From assembly GCF_004769525.1 (NCBI RefSeq), contig NZ_RQFT01000015.1:62001-126000 (forward strand): 64,000 bases of DNA. Direction: 5' to 3'. The position numbers and the translations under genes were made by a program. This stretch comes from Leptospira bouyouniensis (GTDB lineage: Bacteria; Spirochaetota; Leptospiria; Leptospirales; Leptospiraceae). Positions 42,117-51,717 of the stretch are shown here, in pieces. Each line of letters opens with the position of its first letter. The first letter of the stretch is position 1. A model generated the notes under the pieces. The model was not told the DNA's origin. It searched no databases and saw only the letters and a program-made list of their open reading frames with translations.

Positions 42117-42908
42117 CTATTCTTCTTTGATACGTGGTGCTTCTGGAATTTTATAAGGTTGAACAGGGGATTTTCCTTTTTCAACAAAAGTTGCCATCCC
42201 TTGTGTGAGTTCTACCGTTTTCCCTTGCGCATTGACATCGACAACACCCTCAAAACAAGAAATTGTAGAACTAAGTTTTTCATCTAATTCCACACGGAAT
42301 TCAGTCCCTCGTACACCCGCAGTCGAAGAAGGGCTTACAATGTTGAATTTATGCGTGGTTGTTGGTGGGTTACTTTTTGTTACTTTCGCGTCGAGGCTTC
42401 CTTTGAAGAGAGCAACCGTTACAGGCCCACCTTTTTTATCTTCACCCTTCACTTCAAAATGGCTATTGTTTAAGATACGAACCATTCCGACTTGGTTGAT
42501 GTGAATGTCAGTTTTACCTTTTCCGCTCGTTTTGATTTGGTCATTGGGGTGGAGTTCTTGGCCTAGTTTGAGTGGAACCCATGGACCTTTCCCACCTGTT
42601 CCATTCCATTCAACCTGACCCATTACAAATTCAGTCACACCAACGACAGGCTTTCGGAGGAAGACAGGGACAATTAAAGTCAAACCTGGTTTGATTAAAT
42701 CAGGGTTTGGGATTTTGTTGTGTTTGAGTAGTTCAGGCCAACGTTTCGGATCCGAGAGGTGGCGTTCTGAGATGAGAGAAAGTGTCTCTCCCTTTTGTAC
42801 GGTGATGGTAATGGGTTCCAATGCCGCATCTGGTTCTGCCATAAGAGGCAATTGGCAGATCATTATGATAAGTACTAGGATTGTTAGTATGGACTTTCTC
42901 ATATTCAT
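42117..42908 (-). CDS. Secreted LysM and FecR domain protein
   Basis: 263 residues with a signal peptide (LTILVLIIMICQLPLMA). A LysM peptidoglycan-binding domain follows (TVQKGETLSLISERH, PELLKHNKIPNPDLIKPG, LTLIVP). A FecR-like domain comes next (KLGQELHPNDQIKTSGKG, then HINQVGMVRILNNSHFEV and VSPSSTAGVRGTEFRVELDE). In Leptospira-type genomes LysM-FecR proteins are usually periplasmic; no FecI sigma factor is beside it, so it is not a classic FecIR switch. A 180-base gap separates it from the NUDIX gene. Confidence 0.88.
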   Translation of the reverse strand: MNMRKSILTILVLIIMICQLPLMAEPDAALEPITITVQKGETLSLISERHLSDPKRWPELLKHNKIPNPDLIKPGLTLIVPVFLRKPVVGVTEFVMGQVEWNGTGGKGPWVPLKLGQELHPNDQIKTSGKGKTDIHINQVGMVRILNNSHFEVKGEDKKGGPVTVALFKGSLDAKVTKSNPPTTTHKFNIVSPSSTAGVRGTEFRVELDEKLSSTISCFEGVVDVNAQGKTVELTQGMATFVEKGKSPVQPYKIPEAPRIKEE

Positions 42909-43091
42909 ATAGTCTCAAACTTCAGTTTAAATTTCCAGCGATTTCGTAATTCTTGGGGATTTTTCTAAACAAAGAATTCCATCATCGGTTTCGAATCATC
43001 TAAAGAATGGATGCATTAAAACCGATTTAAGCCTATTTTTTTCAAACTCATTCCCCAAATTACTCATTTTTACCCTTATCAAAGTTAGGCC

Positions 43092-43634
43092 CTATTCCAA
43101 TTGTAAAAAATAGATCCCAAGTGCTGCTGCCATATGGGGGTGATGAATGGTTCCATCTAGTAACAGTTGTTTGACTTCCTTGGGTGATTTTAATACAATT
43201 TCAATATCTTCACCTTCATCAAATTCTACATCGTGAGTTGGCTCTACATCATAGGCAACATAGGAATAAGACCAATTGGTAAACATGGCAGGGTTACCTG
43301 AAAATTTGGATAACAATCGGATTTTGGAAAGATCAGTAGCATACCCAGTTTCTTCTCTGAGTTCTCGGATGACAGAATCCAATTCTGCATTTGGTCCTTC
43401 ATCATCGACAATTCCTCCTGGAATTTCTAAACTCTCTTCTCCGATCCCATGTCTGTATTGTTTGATGAGTAAAATGTCTCCAGACTTTGTGATTGGGACA
43501 ACATTCACCCAGTTTTTAGATTTCAAAACATAATATGTTTTTTCTTTCTCTACTCGTGGGAGTTTGATATCAAATGATGCTAAGGTATAAATGGGAGTTG
43601 GGAATAAATCTTTCCAATTTTTTCGTTCTTTCAA
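43092..43634 (-). CDS. NUDIX hydrolase (ADP-ribose pyrophosphatase type)
   Basis: A 180-residue NUDIX protein. The Nudix box reads GGIVDDEGPNAELDSVIREL then REETGY. The REL-EETGY core is intact, with about two more residues than usual between the Gly and Arg parts. A typical ADP-ribose pyrophosphatase segment follows (KFSGNPAMFTNWSYSYVA). The start is a TTG. It could hydrolyse ADP-ribose or a nucleotide sugar; the substrate cannot be fixed. The divergent GST gene lies 133 bases away. Confidence 0.88.
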   Translation of the reverse strand: MKERKNWKDLFPTPIYTLASFDIKLPRVEKEKTYYVLKSKNWVNVVPITKSGDILLIKQYRHGIGEESLEIPGGIVDDEGPNAELDSVIRELREETGYATDLSKIRLLSKFSGNPAMFTNWSYSYVAYDVEPTHDVEFDEGEDIEIVLKSPKEVKQLLLDGTIHHPHMAAALGIYFLQLE

Positions 43635-43689
43635 GTTGTATATCGTCCTTATCGGCTGAGGGTTTGCATTTTTAATTCAAAGTAAAAAA

Positions 43690-43709
43690 ACTACCTTTGA
43701 CTACCTTTT
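43690..43709. repeat. Tandem 10-base direct repeat between NUDIX and GST genes
   Basis: ACTACCTTTG (43690-43699) is followed at once by ACTACCTTTT (43700-43709), nine of ten bases the same and one helical turn apart, in the divergent gap. A regulator-binding site is possible; nothing else supports it. Confidence 0.3.
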
Positions 43710-43767
43710 TTTAAAAATCAAAATCTTCCTCCTTGCTTAAGAAAGCATGCTCTGAAATCCTTTCCTT

Positions 43768-44364
43768 ATGAAATTATACGGTAGCATCACATCTCCCTAT
43801 GTCAGACGGATTCGTTTCCTTTGTTTAGAATTGGGAATTCCCTTTGAAATGGTAGACACCTTGACGGAAGCTGGGCAAAAAGAACTTAGAGAAAAAAATC
43901 CACTTTGGAAAGTGCCTTACTTAGAATCAGGTGATTTAAAAATTTGGGACAGCCATACCATCACCGACTACATCCTTTCCACAAAGGGGAATGGAAACTT
44001 CCGTCCGAAAGAGGGAGATCATTATTACCGAGAAGCAAACCTTCTCACAGCCATTGACCAAGCTCTCGACAATGCTATCCTTTTGTTTTATCTGAATAAA
44101 GAAGGGATAAAACCTGATGCAGCACCGTACTTAACAAAAAATGCACTTAGGATTAGTTCTATTCTCGATTACGTCAAACGCGAGTTAAGTGGCAATTTTT
44201 TCTTTTCTGATAAAAAAGTTGGTTTATCTGAAATCGCGTTGTACTCCACTCTCGATTGGATCCGATTCCGGTCGGTTTTGCCGATTCTGGAAGAAGAGAT
44301 ATTTGTGAATTTTCTCAATTTCCATGGTCCAAACAAATCATGGATGGAAACTGCACCAAAGTAG
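43768..44364 (+). CDS. Glutathione S-transferase family protein
   Basis: 198 residues. The N-terminal thioredoxin-like domain has MKLYGSITSPYVRRIRF, then PLWKVPYLESGDLKIWDSHT with the cis-Pro and the ES/DS glutathione-contact position. The C-terminal domain is all-helical. The Ser in the TSPYVRR motif could serve as the catalytic residue. Whether this organism makes glutathione cannot be judged here, so the thiol substrate is open. Confidence 0.85.
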   Translation: MKLYGSITSPYVRRIRFLCLELGIPFEMVDTLTEAGQKELREKNPLWKVPYLESGDLKIWDSHTITDYILSTKGNGNFRPKEGDHYYREANLLTAIDQALDNAILLFYLNKEGIKPDAAPYLTKNALRISSILDYVKRELSGNFFFSDKKVGLSEIALYSTLDWIRFRSVLPILEEEIFVNFLNFHGPNKSWMETAPK

Positions 44365-44410
44365 GCAGGAGAAACCTTTTTTACTAGACCCCATTTGATT
44401 TCACTGGATT

Positions 44411-46447
44411 ATGTCCCTTACTGGACCCCCTATGAAATTGAATGCGGCACAAATGGAAGCAGTATCCACCATCCAAGGCCCCCTTCTTGTCTTCGCAGGA
44501 GCAGGCTCTGGGAAAACAAGGGTCATCACCAATCGGATCGCTCATATGGTGGAAGGGGTAAAGATCCCTGCGAGTAAAATTGTTGCCCTCTCTTTTACCA
44601 ATAAAAGTGCCAAAGAAATGGCAGAACGCCTCCGGAAGATGGTCCCTCGGGAAAAACTAAAGGGAATAACCCTTTCTACCTTTCATTCCTTAGGTCTAAA
44701 AATCCTAAAAGAACATATTACCAAACTTGGTTACAACGAAACATTTTTGCTCTTTAATGGTACAGACCAAGAAGCCTTTGTGTCCGACCTGTTAAAATCC
44801 AAACGGCTCGACCCAAAAAAAGTGCCACCGAGGGAAATATTACGGCGGATCTCGTATGCCAAAAATACACAAGTCCATCCAAAAGACAATGGTCTCACCG
44901 GGGAATTCGATCTTGTGGCAGCAGAGATTTTTCCCATGTATGAGGATGGTCTAAAAGAAAAAAATGCCATCGACTTTGATGATTTAATCTTATTGCCAAA
45001 ACGCCTGTTAGCTGAATTTCCAGACATTGCTGCCTATTACCAGAGGAAACACGAATACTTTCTCGTAGATGAGTTCCAAGATACAAACCAACTCCAATAT
45101 GAGTTTTTGTCACTTTTTCGTGGGAAAAGTGATAACCTCTGTGTGGTGGGTGATGATGATCAAAGTATCTATGCCTTTCGGGGTTCGAATGTCCAACTCA
45201 TCTTAAATTTTGAAAGGGAATTCCCTCATGCAAAAGTTGTGCGGTTACTCGAAAATTATCGGTCTACATCCCTCATCATCCAAGCAGCCAACTCCCTGAT
45301 CCAAAACAATAAGGGCCGAAAAGAAAAAACCTTGTACAGTAGGATCCCTTCTGCAGAACGAGTGGAATACTATGAAACTTCGGACGAAAGGGAAGAAGCT
45401 ATTTTTGTCGCGGGTCGGATCCAGTCTCTTCTCATCAAAAATGAAATTAAGGGAAAAGAAATTGCCATCCTCTTTCGTACCAATTTCCAATCTCGTCCTT
45501 TCGAAGAAGAACTTCGCAACCGTAGCATTCCTTACAAGGTAGTGGGTGGATATAATTTCTTTGACCGAAAGGAAATCAGAGATTGTATCTCATACCTTCG
45601 CTATGTCGCAAACCCGAAGGACGATTACTCCCTCCTTCGGATCATCAACTACCCAAAACGTGGGATCGGTCCTGGTACCATGCAAAAACTTCAGGAAGAG
45701 GCATTCACTCATAAACAATCTCTCTATGAAATCTTTCATAAAATGATCGAGAGTCCTGACTATTTACCCGAAGTAAAAGCTAAGGTAAGGCAAGAAATTT
45801 ACCAATTTGTGGAAATGGTAGATGCCTTTAAAAAGAAGTTTGCGATGTCCCAGAAATTGGCTCCCGTTCTCAGAGAAATGATCACCCAAATTGGGTTTGA
45901 ACGAGAAATTTCCATGGAAGAAAGCGAAGAGAAGGTGGTGAAGGCTAGGATCTACAATTTAAGTGAACTAGTGAACATGTTGTCCTTTTTTGAGGAAGAA
46001 GAGGGCAGAGAAGGAAAAGCCACCATTTTTGACTTCCTGCAAAGGCTTGTTCTTCTGATGGAGGACGAACCAAAGGAAGACGAAGAGGACAGACGGGTAC
46101 AATTATTGACCATGCACCAGTCCAAAGGACTCGAATACGATTTAGTTTTTTTAGTGGGACTGGAAGAGGGAATTTTACCGAACTCACGTGTTATAGAAGA
46201 AGAAGGGGAAGTGGTCGATGAAGAACGACGCCTTCTCTACGTGGGTATGACTCGCCCAAGACGAAAATTGTACTTGACTTCGGCTCGTACAAGACGCAAA
46301 TTTGGGGAGCAAATCGAGAGTGCCCCCTCTCGGTTTTTAAACGAGCTGTCTCAGGACGCTGTTCTTTTTTTCCCGATGGAAACAAAGGATAGAGACACAG
46401 AAACTAAGAATTTCTTAGAGGAATTAGACAAACTAAAGGTAGGCTAA
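44411..46447 (+). CDS. UvrD/PcrA/Rep-type ATP-dependent DNA helicase
   Basis: A 678-residue superfamily 1A helicase. It shows the Q motif LNAAQMEAV, Walker A AGAGSGKTRVITNRI, SFTNKSAKEMAERL, ITLSTFHSLGLKIL and Walker B YFLVDEFQDTN. Downstream are VVGDDDQSIYAFRGS, VRLLENYRST and the VI motif RRLLYVGMTRPRRKLYL. Such enzymes work in repair and replication restart. An ATG at 44432 is an alternative start just before the Q motif. It overlaps the next gene by one base (TAATG). Confidence 0.93.
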   Translation: MSLTGPPMKLNAAQMEAVSTIQGPLLVFAGAGSGKTRVITNRIAHMVEGVKIPASKIVALSFTNKSAKEMAERLRKMVPREKLKGITLSTFHSLGLKILKEHITKLGYNETFLLFNGTDQEAFVSDLLKSKRLDPKKVPPREILRRISYAKNTQVHPKDNGLTGEFDLVAAEIFPMYEDGLKEKNAIDFDDLILLPKRLLAEFPDIAAYYQRKHEYFLVDEFQDTNQLQYEFLSLFRGKSDNLCVVGDDDQSIYAFRGSNVQLILNFEREFPHAKVVRLLENYRSTSLIIQAANSLIQNNKGRKEKTLYSRIPSAERVEYYETSDEREEAIFVAGRIQSLLIKNEIKGKEIAILFRTNFQSRPFEEELRNRSIPYKVVGGYNFFDRKEIRDCISYLRYVANPKDDYSLLRIINYPKRGIGPGTMQKLQEEAFTHKQSLYEIFHKMIESPDYLPEVKAKVRQEIYQFVEMVDAFKKKFAMSQKLAPVLREMITQIGFEREISMEESEEKVVKARIYNLSELVNMLSFFEEEEGREGKATIFDFLQRLVLLMEDEPKEDEEDRRVQLLTMHQSKGLEYDLVFLVGLEEGILPNSRVIEEEGEVVDEERRLLYVGMTRPRRKLYLTSARTRRKFGEQIESAPSRFLNELSQDAVLFFPMETKDRDTETKNFLEELDKLKVG

Positions 46448-47136
46448 TGAAATCGATTCTCCCACTCACCCTCCTATTGTTGGTAGTGGCATTTGAAAAT
46501 TGCGCATCAAATAAGGAAACCATCCGCCCAGGAGTTTCTAAAATCAATACAGGGTCTCATTTGGCCCAAATCGAAGCAATCGATGCTGATCTCAAATCCT
46601 CTACACTATCCGACGAGTCTCGCGACAAACTCATCATCAAAAAGGGAAAATTATTACTCGATTTAGGTCGTTATGAAGAAACGATCACAACCCTCAACCA
46701 AGTGAACCAAGCAAAAGCAAATCCTGTGCAATTGTCTGAGTGGAATTTGGCGATGGGAAAGGCATACATTGGGAAAAACGAATACAGCAAAGCCATTCAG
46801 TTTCTCAACCAATCCGAAAAACTCGATAAAAATACGAACCTGATGGAACGTAAAAAACTCGTCGTACAGTCTCTTGTTGCGGAAAGGGAATATTACCCAG
46901 CTCTTGCGACTCTGACAAAGACGTATACCAAAGGGAATCAGAAAAAAGATGAGTTCTATTATGAGACAGCGGCAAAGACCTATCTCAAAATGGGATTTGA
47001 ATACAAAAACACTGGTTTTTATCAAAAAGGTTTACAAGTGGCAAACCTTGGACTGGAAGAATTTCCAAATAACGAAACATTAAAGTCCATCCAAAAGGAA
47101 TGTTTGGAAGTGTTACAGCCGGAGGGCAAACTCTAA
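46447..47136 (+). CDS. TPR lipoprotein
   Basis: 229 residues with a signal peptide (SILPLTLLLLVVAFENC; lipidated Cys about residue 19, a loose spirochaete-type lipobox). The rest is helical with TPR-like pairs, such as GKLLLDLGRYEETITTL, MGKAYIGKNEYSKAIQFL and AAKTYLKMGFEYKNTGFYQ. It is probably an outer-membrane scaffold. It starts in the stop codon of the helicase gene and precedes the AsmA-like gene by six bases. Confidence 0.8.
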   Translation: MKSILPLTLLLLVVAFENCASNKETIRPGVSKINTGSHLAQIEAIDADLKSSTLSDESRDKLIIKKGKLLLDLGRYEETITTLNQVNQAKANPVQLSEWNLAMGKAYIGKNEYSKAIQFLNQSEKLDKNTNLMERKKLVVQSLVAEREYYPALATLTKTYTKGNQKKDEFYYETAAKTYLKMGFEYKNTGFYQKGLQVANLGLEEFPNNETLKSIQKECLEVLQPEGKL

Positions 47137-47142
47137 GGTTTT

Positions 47143-49326
47143 TTGGAACGTTTTTTTTCGACTTATCGTTTCCATTTATGGAAACAAAACTTAGAAGTAC
47201 TACTGAATAGAATCCGTGAAAACAAGCGGGTTCTATTTTCATTTTTAGCACTTGGATTTGTTTTTTTCCTTTTTGTTCTCTCTTACTATGGTTTAGAATT
47301 TTACCTCCGCAATTACCGTATCCCACTTGTTAAATTACGGAAAGTTGTTTCTGCAACGATCAACAAAGAGTTAGGCAAAGCAGTCGACATTGGAGTCCTC
47401 GATTTTTCCCTTCGAGAGGGACTTATCATTGAAGATTTGGTCGTATCCAATGAAGAGGATTTTTCGTATAACGATCATATGTTGAAGGTAAAAAAAGTTA
47501 CTTTCCGTCTTTCTAGTTATTTTAAAGAATCTCCCACCGTCGAACGAATCGATTTTTATAGTCCTCATTTGGTTTTGAATGAAGACATTGGAATGCGGAG
47601 TCGACTCATTGAATACATCCAAACAAGCCGAATTAAAGACATCCGTTTCCATGATGCAAGGCTTACAGTCAAAAAATCGGAAACAACTCTCGTTGATTGG
47701 AAAGAGGGATGGGATATAGATTTATTAAGGAAAAATAAACGAATTTTTCTAAAATACAATAATGGATGGTTTTGGGTTCCAAACACCACTCGAATCAAAG
47801 GTGAAGGTGAGTTTTCCGAATCTAATTTGGAAGATTACCGATTTGAATTTTTTTGGAAAAATTATCCATCCGAAGAAGCGATCCTACTGACAAATTATCT
47901 GTTTGGAGCAAACGTACAATCGGCAGTTGTTTCAGGCGAAGGCAGAATTTCTGCTAATTTGAATTCTGGATTTGTTTTAGATGGTGATGTTGAATTTGAA
48001 AATTCATACATCAGTGTTCCATTTTTTGAAGATTACCTTCTCACAGGCTTTCGATTCCGCGAAAAGTTTCATTTTACCAAGGATTCAGAAGAAAGGGAGT
48101 TCATTGGAAATGATTTCCAAATCAAAACACAAGTTTTATCTCGAATAACAAAAGAGACTTTAGTCTCACGTAAAATTGAATTCCAAATTGGGGCATTGGA
48201 GGATATATTTGAACATGTCACTGATATTTCTGGGAATGTTCGTTATCCTTTGTTTGGTGAATTACATGGGTTCGTAGAGCTAAACGAAACTGGTGAAAAA
48301 AACAAATGGTTTTCAGTTATTGGAGATGTGACTGGAAGCGAAATCAAACTCGATTCTTCGCTTGTTCAATTAGAAAATGGAAATCTCTCTTTAAAGTGGA
48401 AACCAAATAATGAATGGGATCTAAAAATAGATGCCGAAATTTTTGGTAAACCATCTCACCTGTTTGGTTTTGGTTCTTCTGATTGGAATCGATCGAAAAA
48501 AATAGATGGATCTTATTATTATCCAATGTCTTCTAAAACTAAATTAAGTTTCCAAACAACAGAACTCACTGCCAATGATTGGAAACCATTGTATGAAGAT
48601 TGGAAAAAAGATACAATGGAAGAGATTAGAGAAAGGCAAGAGAAACTCATTCCAGAGGAGTACTTTTATCAAACCAAACTTTATAAATATTTCTTGGAAT
48701 CGATGAATTTTGATTTAGGAATCCAAATTACAAATTTTTTCCCTTATCGAGGTTCCAAATCTCTTGGGGAATCAAAGGGTAATTTGGGAGTCAAAGATGG
48801 TCGGTTCAGTCTAAATTTGGGTCTTGGGAATTTAGATTCTAAAGTATCTATGGTTTCTTATTTTGCGAGTAAAACACCAAACTTCAGTTTTAATCTTTAT
48901 TTAAAAGAATATCCATGGTCTGACCCTTGGATGAATCTTTGTGGAATTGATGTCAAACCTTCTAATGTGAGTATCGACTTTAGTTTTAATAGCATCGGTA
49001 GTGATTATTATATGTTGCATAAGGATGCAAGGACGTCCTATTCATTGAAATTGTTTGGTGTAAATTTCAGAGAAGGTGATTTAGTTTCTAAGGGTAATTT
49101 TGATATCAAACCACTCAAATCTAACTTCGATATGGAATTTACATTGAATCGATATTCTGACCTTGATTATTTATCAGATGTAGTTGTGACAAGTGATACA
49201 ATTGATTTAAAAGGTTATGGTAATAATAAGAATGGGAACTACCAAATGACTCTCTATGGACTACTTGGTGAAACAAGAGGGAGTTTTAATGTATCAGAAG
49301 AGGAAAACAAATGTGTAATCAAATAA
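47143..49326 (+). CDS. AsmA-like envelope protein
   Basis: 727 residues. One N-terminal membrane segment (VLFSFLALGFVFFLFVLSYY) is followed by a long beta-rich region. The first part after the anchor reads ATINKELGKAVDIGVLDFS then LREGLIIEDLVVSNEEDF, which matches the AsmA/TamB-type entry to a repeating-beta-groove protein. Later long strand repeats support this. Such proteins take part in phospholipid transport or outer-membrane assembly; the assignment rests on pattern. It starts at a TTG six bases after the TPR lipoprotein and overlaps the next gene by 16 bases. Confidence 0.68.
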   Translation: MERFFSTYRFHLWKQNLEVLLNRIRENKRVLFSFLALGFVFFLFVLSYYGLEFYLRNYRIPLVKLRKVVSATINKELGKAVDIGVLDFSLREGLIIEDLVVSNEEDFSYNDHMLKVKKVTFRLSSYFKESPTVERIDFYSPHLVLNEDIGMRSRLIEYIQTSRIKDIRFHDARLTVKKSETTLVDWKEGWDIDLLRKNKRIFLKYNNGWFWVPNTTRIKGEGEFSESNLEDYRFEFFWKNYPSEEAILLTNYLFGANVQSAVVSGEGRISANLNSGFVLDGDVEFENSYISVPFFEDYLLTGFRFREKFHFTKDSEEREFIGNDFQIKTQVLSRITKETLVSRKIEFQIGALEDIFEHVTDISGNVRYPLFGELHGFVELNETGEKNKWFSVIGDVTGSEIKLDSSLVQLENGNLSLKWKPNNEWDLKIDAEIFGKPSHLFGFGSSDWNRSKKIDGSYYYPMSSKTKLSFQTTELTANDWKPLYEDWKKDTMEEIRERQEKLIPEEYFYQTKLYKYFLESMNFDLGIQITNFFPYRGSKSLGESKGNLGVKDGRFSLNLGLGNLDSKVSMVSYFASKTPNFSFNLYLKEYPWSDPWMNLCGIDVKPSNVSIDFSFNSIGSDYYMLHKDARTSYSLKLFGVNFREGDLVSKGNFDIKPLKSNFDMEFTLNRYSDLDYLSDVVVTSDTIDLKGYGNNKNGNYQMTLYGLLGETRGSFNVSEEENKCVIK

Positions 49327-49673
49327 AAATCGGATTCATCATGTTTACACTTGTTCTTTTTGGTTTTCAATGTAAAGAAAAAACAAATCCAGCAGATATC
49401 CCACCTGCAATTTCATCTATACCAAATATAAAAGGTGAATGGATATTAGAATGGGAGAACGGAATCCACCAAATCCAATTAAACCCAGAGGACAAAAAAA
49501 TCCTTTGGGATGGAAACGAAGGATTGGAATTAGATTTAGATTCTCTTGGGATTCGGATCCGGGCGTATGATGAAGAGACTGTGAAAGGATATTTTTTATA
49601 TTCAGATATCAAACCCAAATCCTGGATTGGGACTTGGGAGAATCGGGTCGTTCGACTAATCCGAAGGAATTAG
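49311..49673 (+). CDS. Small lipoprotein of unknown function
   Basis: 120 residues with a hydrophobic start and lipobox-like FGFQC (Cys about residue 21). The body is short strands (IKGEWILEWENGIHQIQL, LGIRIRAYDEETVKG, WIGTWENRVVRLIR), suggesting a small beta-barrel or lipocalin-like fold. The ATG at 49311 has AGAGGA eight bases upstream; an ATG at 49341 is an alternative. The end overlaps the convergent lpxB gene by 18 bases. Confidence 0.7.
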   Translation: MCNQIKIGFIMFTLVLFGFQCKEKTNPADIPPAISSIPNIKGEWILEWENGIHQIQLNPEDKKILWDGNEGLELDLDSLGIRIRAYDEETVKGYFLYSDIKPKSWIGTWENRVVRLIRRN

Positions 49674-50870
49674 TTTCAACATAGATTGGATTTCTTTCGC
49701 TGCTTTTTTGGAAGCGTTGTTTGTTCCGAGTTCTCGCTCTTTTGTTTCTCGTAAAATCCCTTTGATTTTGTTTCGTAATTTCACATTGGAAAGAATTTTC
49801 CAAGCTTCCGAAACAATGTATTCAGGCCTACATTCATTTTGAGTGATTTCTCGGCAAACTTCCTGGCCACAAAGGATATTGGCAAGACCAATGAACTTCG
49901 ATTTAATGAGAAGTGAACCTAGAAAATAAGTAAACAAACTTACCTTATATAATATCACCATTGGGGTTTCAAAATACAAACCTTCTAAAGTAGCCGTTCC
50001 CGATGCAATGAGGAGTAGGTCACTTGCCTCCATTACTCGAAGCGAAGAGTTCCAAAGGTAATGGATTTGGATATCCGGGTGAAGTTGTTTCACTGCGTTT
50101 ATCTTATTTAATAGGAAGGTTTCTTCCTTCTGATTGATGTTTGGCAGTAAAAATACAATTTTCTTTTTCTCTAACTTACATTGTTCGTGGAGTAACACTG
50201 CTGTTCCAAGGATTGGATCAATGAGCCTGTGAATTTCTCCCTTTCTTGATCCTGGTAACAAACCTACCGTATAACCGTGATGAGGGTCTGGTAGTTTTTC
50301 AGGAATGATCGGCTCTTTTTTTAATTTCTCTGGGATTCTTTTTGTGATGGGGTGACCTACAAATTTCGCATTCACACCATATTCAAGGTAGATTTCTTCC
50401 TCAAATCGGAAGAGGGTTAGCATTAGGGCGATGTGTTCTTTGATAAAAAAGATACGTTTGAATTTCCATGCCCATATTTGGGGAGAAACATAAAATACAG
50501 TTTGGATTCCTCGTTTTTTTAATTCTTTCGCCAATCGTAAGTTAAAACCAGGATAATCAATTAAGATAGCAAGTTGTGTAGGGCGATGTGAAGTTTCATC
50601 TAATACTCTGTAGAAAACTTTTTTTAGAAAACTATACTTTTTGATCGCTTCTGAAAATCCAATGACACTTAAGTTTTCCATCTCTTCAAGAGATTCGAGT
50701 CCATTTTGGATCATCCCTTCACCACCGATTCCATAAAAATGGAAATCAGGTTCGATTGAACTTAATTCTTGTAACAGATCAGACCCAATAAGGTCGCCTG
50801 AATGTTCTCCCGCAATCAATAAGATGTTTTTTTTAGCGTTAGACCGATGTGATTTTTTTTTGGCTACCAT
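49656..50870 (-). CDS. lpxB: Lipid-A-disaccharide synthase
   Basis: A 404-residue glycosyltransferase (family GT19) that joins UDP-diacylglucosamine and lipid X. Visible features are ILLIAGEHSGDLIGSDLL at the N-terminus, FYGIGGEGMIQNGLESL, LAILIDYPGFNLRLAKEL, VFYVSPQIWAWK, a VGLLPGSRKGEIHRL segment and LLIASGTATLEGLYFETPM. The frame is open upstream to 50903, but I take the ATG at 50870, just before the family start and with AAGG upstream. It overlaps lpxI by 32 bases. Confidence 0.95.
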   Translation of the reverse strand: MVAKKKSHRSNAKKNILLIAGEHSGDLIGSDLLQELSSIEPDFHFYGIGGEGMIQNGLESLEEMENLSVIGFSEAIKKYSFLKKVFYRVLDETSHRPTQLAILIDYPGFNLRLAKELKKRGIQTVFYVSPQIWAWKFKRIFFIKEHIALMLTLFRFEEEIYLEYGVNAKFVGHPITKRIPEKLKKEPIIPEKLPDPHHGYTVGLLPGSRKGEIHRLIDPILGTAVLLHEQCKLEKKKIVFLLPNINQKEETFLLNKINAVKQLHPDIQIHYLWNSSLRVMEASDLLLIASGTATLEGLYFETPMVILYKVSLFTYFLGSLLIKSKFIGLANILCGQEVCREITQNECRPEYIVSEAWKILSNVKLRNKIKGILRETKERELGTNNASKKAAKEIQSMLKLIPSD

Positions 50871-51705
50871 TGAGAACCTTACTTCCATTTTTACCCAGCA
50901 CACAAAAGTTTAATTTGTGTTTTGTGGCAAATTGAATCACTTCCTTTGGATTTACGACAAGGGTTTCTCCTTCTCGAATACAAAGTGTTTTACAGCCACT
51001 TTCTAACATCACTTGAAAGGTATGAATTCCAATCGTGGGAAGATCAAATCGTTCGTCTTGTTTTGTTTTTGGACTTTTGCAAACGACTGCATCACCTTTC
51101 TTTTTTGTATACAAACCACCTCGTCGAATGGTTTCATCTGTCCCTTCAACAGCTTCTACTGCAATCACAGATTCGTCACTCACAACAACCATTTGTCCTA
51201 TATCCAAATCGGCCATTTTTTCAGCGTAATACATTCCAAAGTCGATGTCTTTTAATTCTTGGGAGCTAAATTTTTTGGGAGTGTATCTTCCTTCTTTTAA
51301 GAGGAGGGATTGTAAGTAAATTTTTTGGGAGATAACTTTTACTCCCATCGCTTCAAACTCATCCGCAATCGCAAGGAAAATAGGGTAATCGTTACGGTTA
51401 ATGGTTTTGGCTAAAATAGAAAGTGCTTTGAGATCAAATTTGAGTTTTTGGAATAGGAGGTCCTTTCGTACTTTTCCAAGCATCAAGATACGAGAGATTT
51501 TTTCCTTTTGGATGGTTTTTAAAATTTTACCTACCTGTGTGATATGAACCGGTATCGTCCGATTTTCTTGTCCCCTAGGAGAAAAATCGGATTCGATGAG
51601 ACCAAGAAAAATTGGATCCTCGCCGGCTGCGAGTGCTTCCTGCATTCCAATGTGAGGAAGTTCTCCACCACCTGCGATGATTGCCAATTTGCCTTTTGAA
51701 ACCAA
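50839..51705 (-). CDS. lpxI: UDP-2,3-diacylglucosamine pyrophosphatase LpxI
   Basis: A 288-residue LpxI (DUF1009) that makes lipid X for LpxB, replacing LpxH. It starts KLAIIAGGGELPHIGMQEAL, then HITQVGKILKTIQKEKISRI and LMLGKVRKDLL. The catalytic domain has VVVSDESVIAVEAVEGTDET, GDAVVCKSPKTKQDERFDLP and TIGIHTFQVMLESGCKTL. It lies directly before lpxB with an overlap, as in other LpxI-using bacteria, so the two steps are co-expressed. Confidence 0.93.
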   Translation of the reverse strand: MVSKGKLAIIAGGGELPHIGMQEALAAGEDPIFLGLIESDFSPRGQENRTIPVHITQVGKILKTIQKEKISRILMLGKVRKDLLFQKLKFDLKALSILAKTINRNDYPIFLAIADEFEAMGVKVISQKIYLQSLLLKEGRYTPKKFSSQELKDIDFGMYYAEKMADLDIGQMVVVSDESVIAVEAVEGTDETIRRGGLYTKKKGDAVVCKSPKTKQDERFDLPTIGIHTFQVMLESGCKTLCIREGETLVVNPKEVIQFATKHKLNFCVLGKNGSKVLNGSQKKITSV

Positions 51706-51717
51706 AAACTGACCTGT

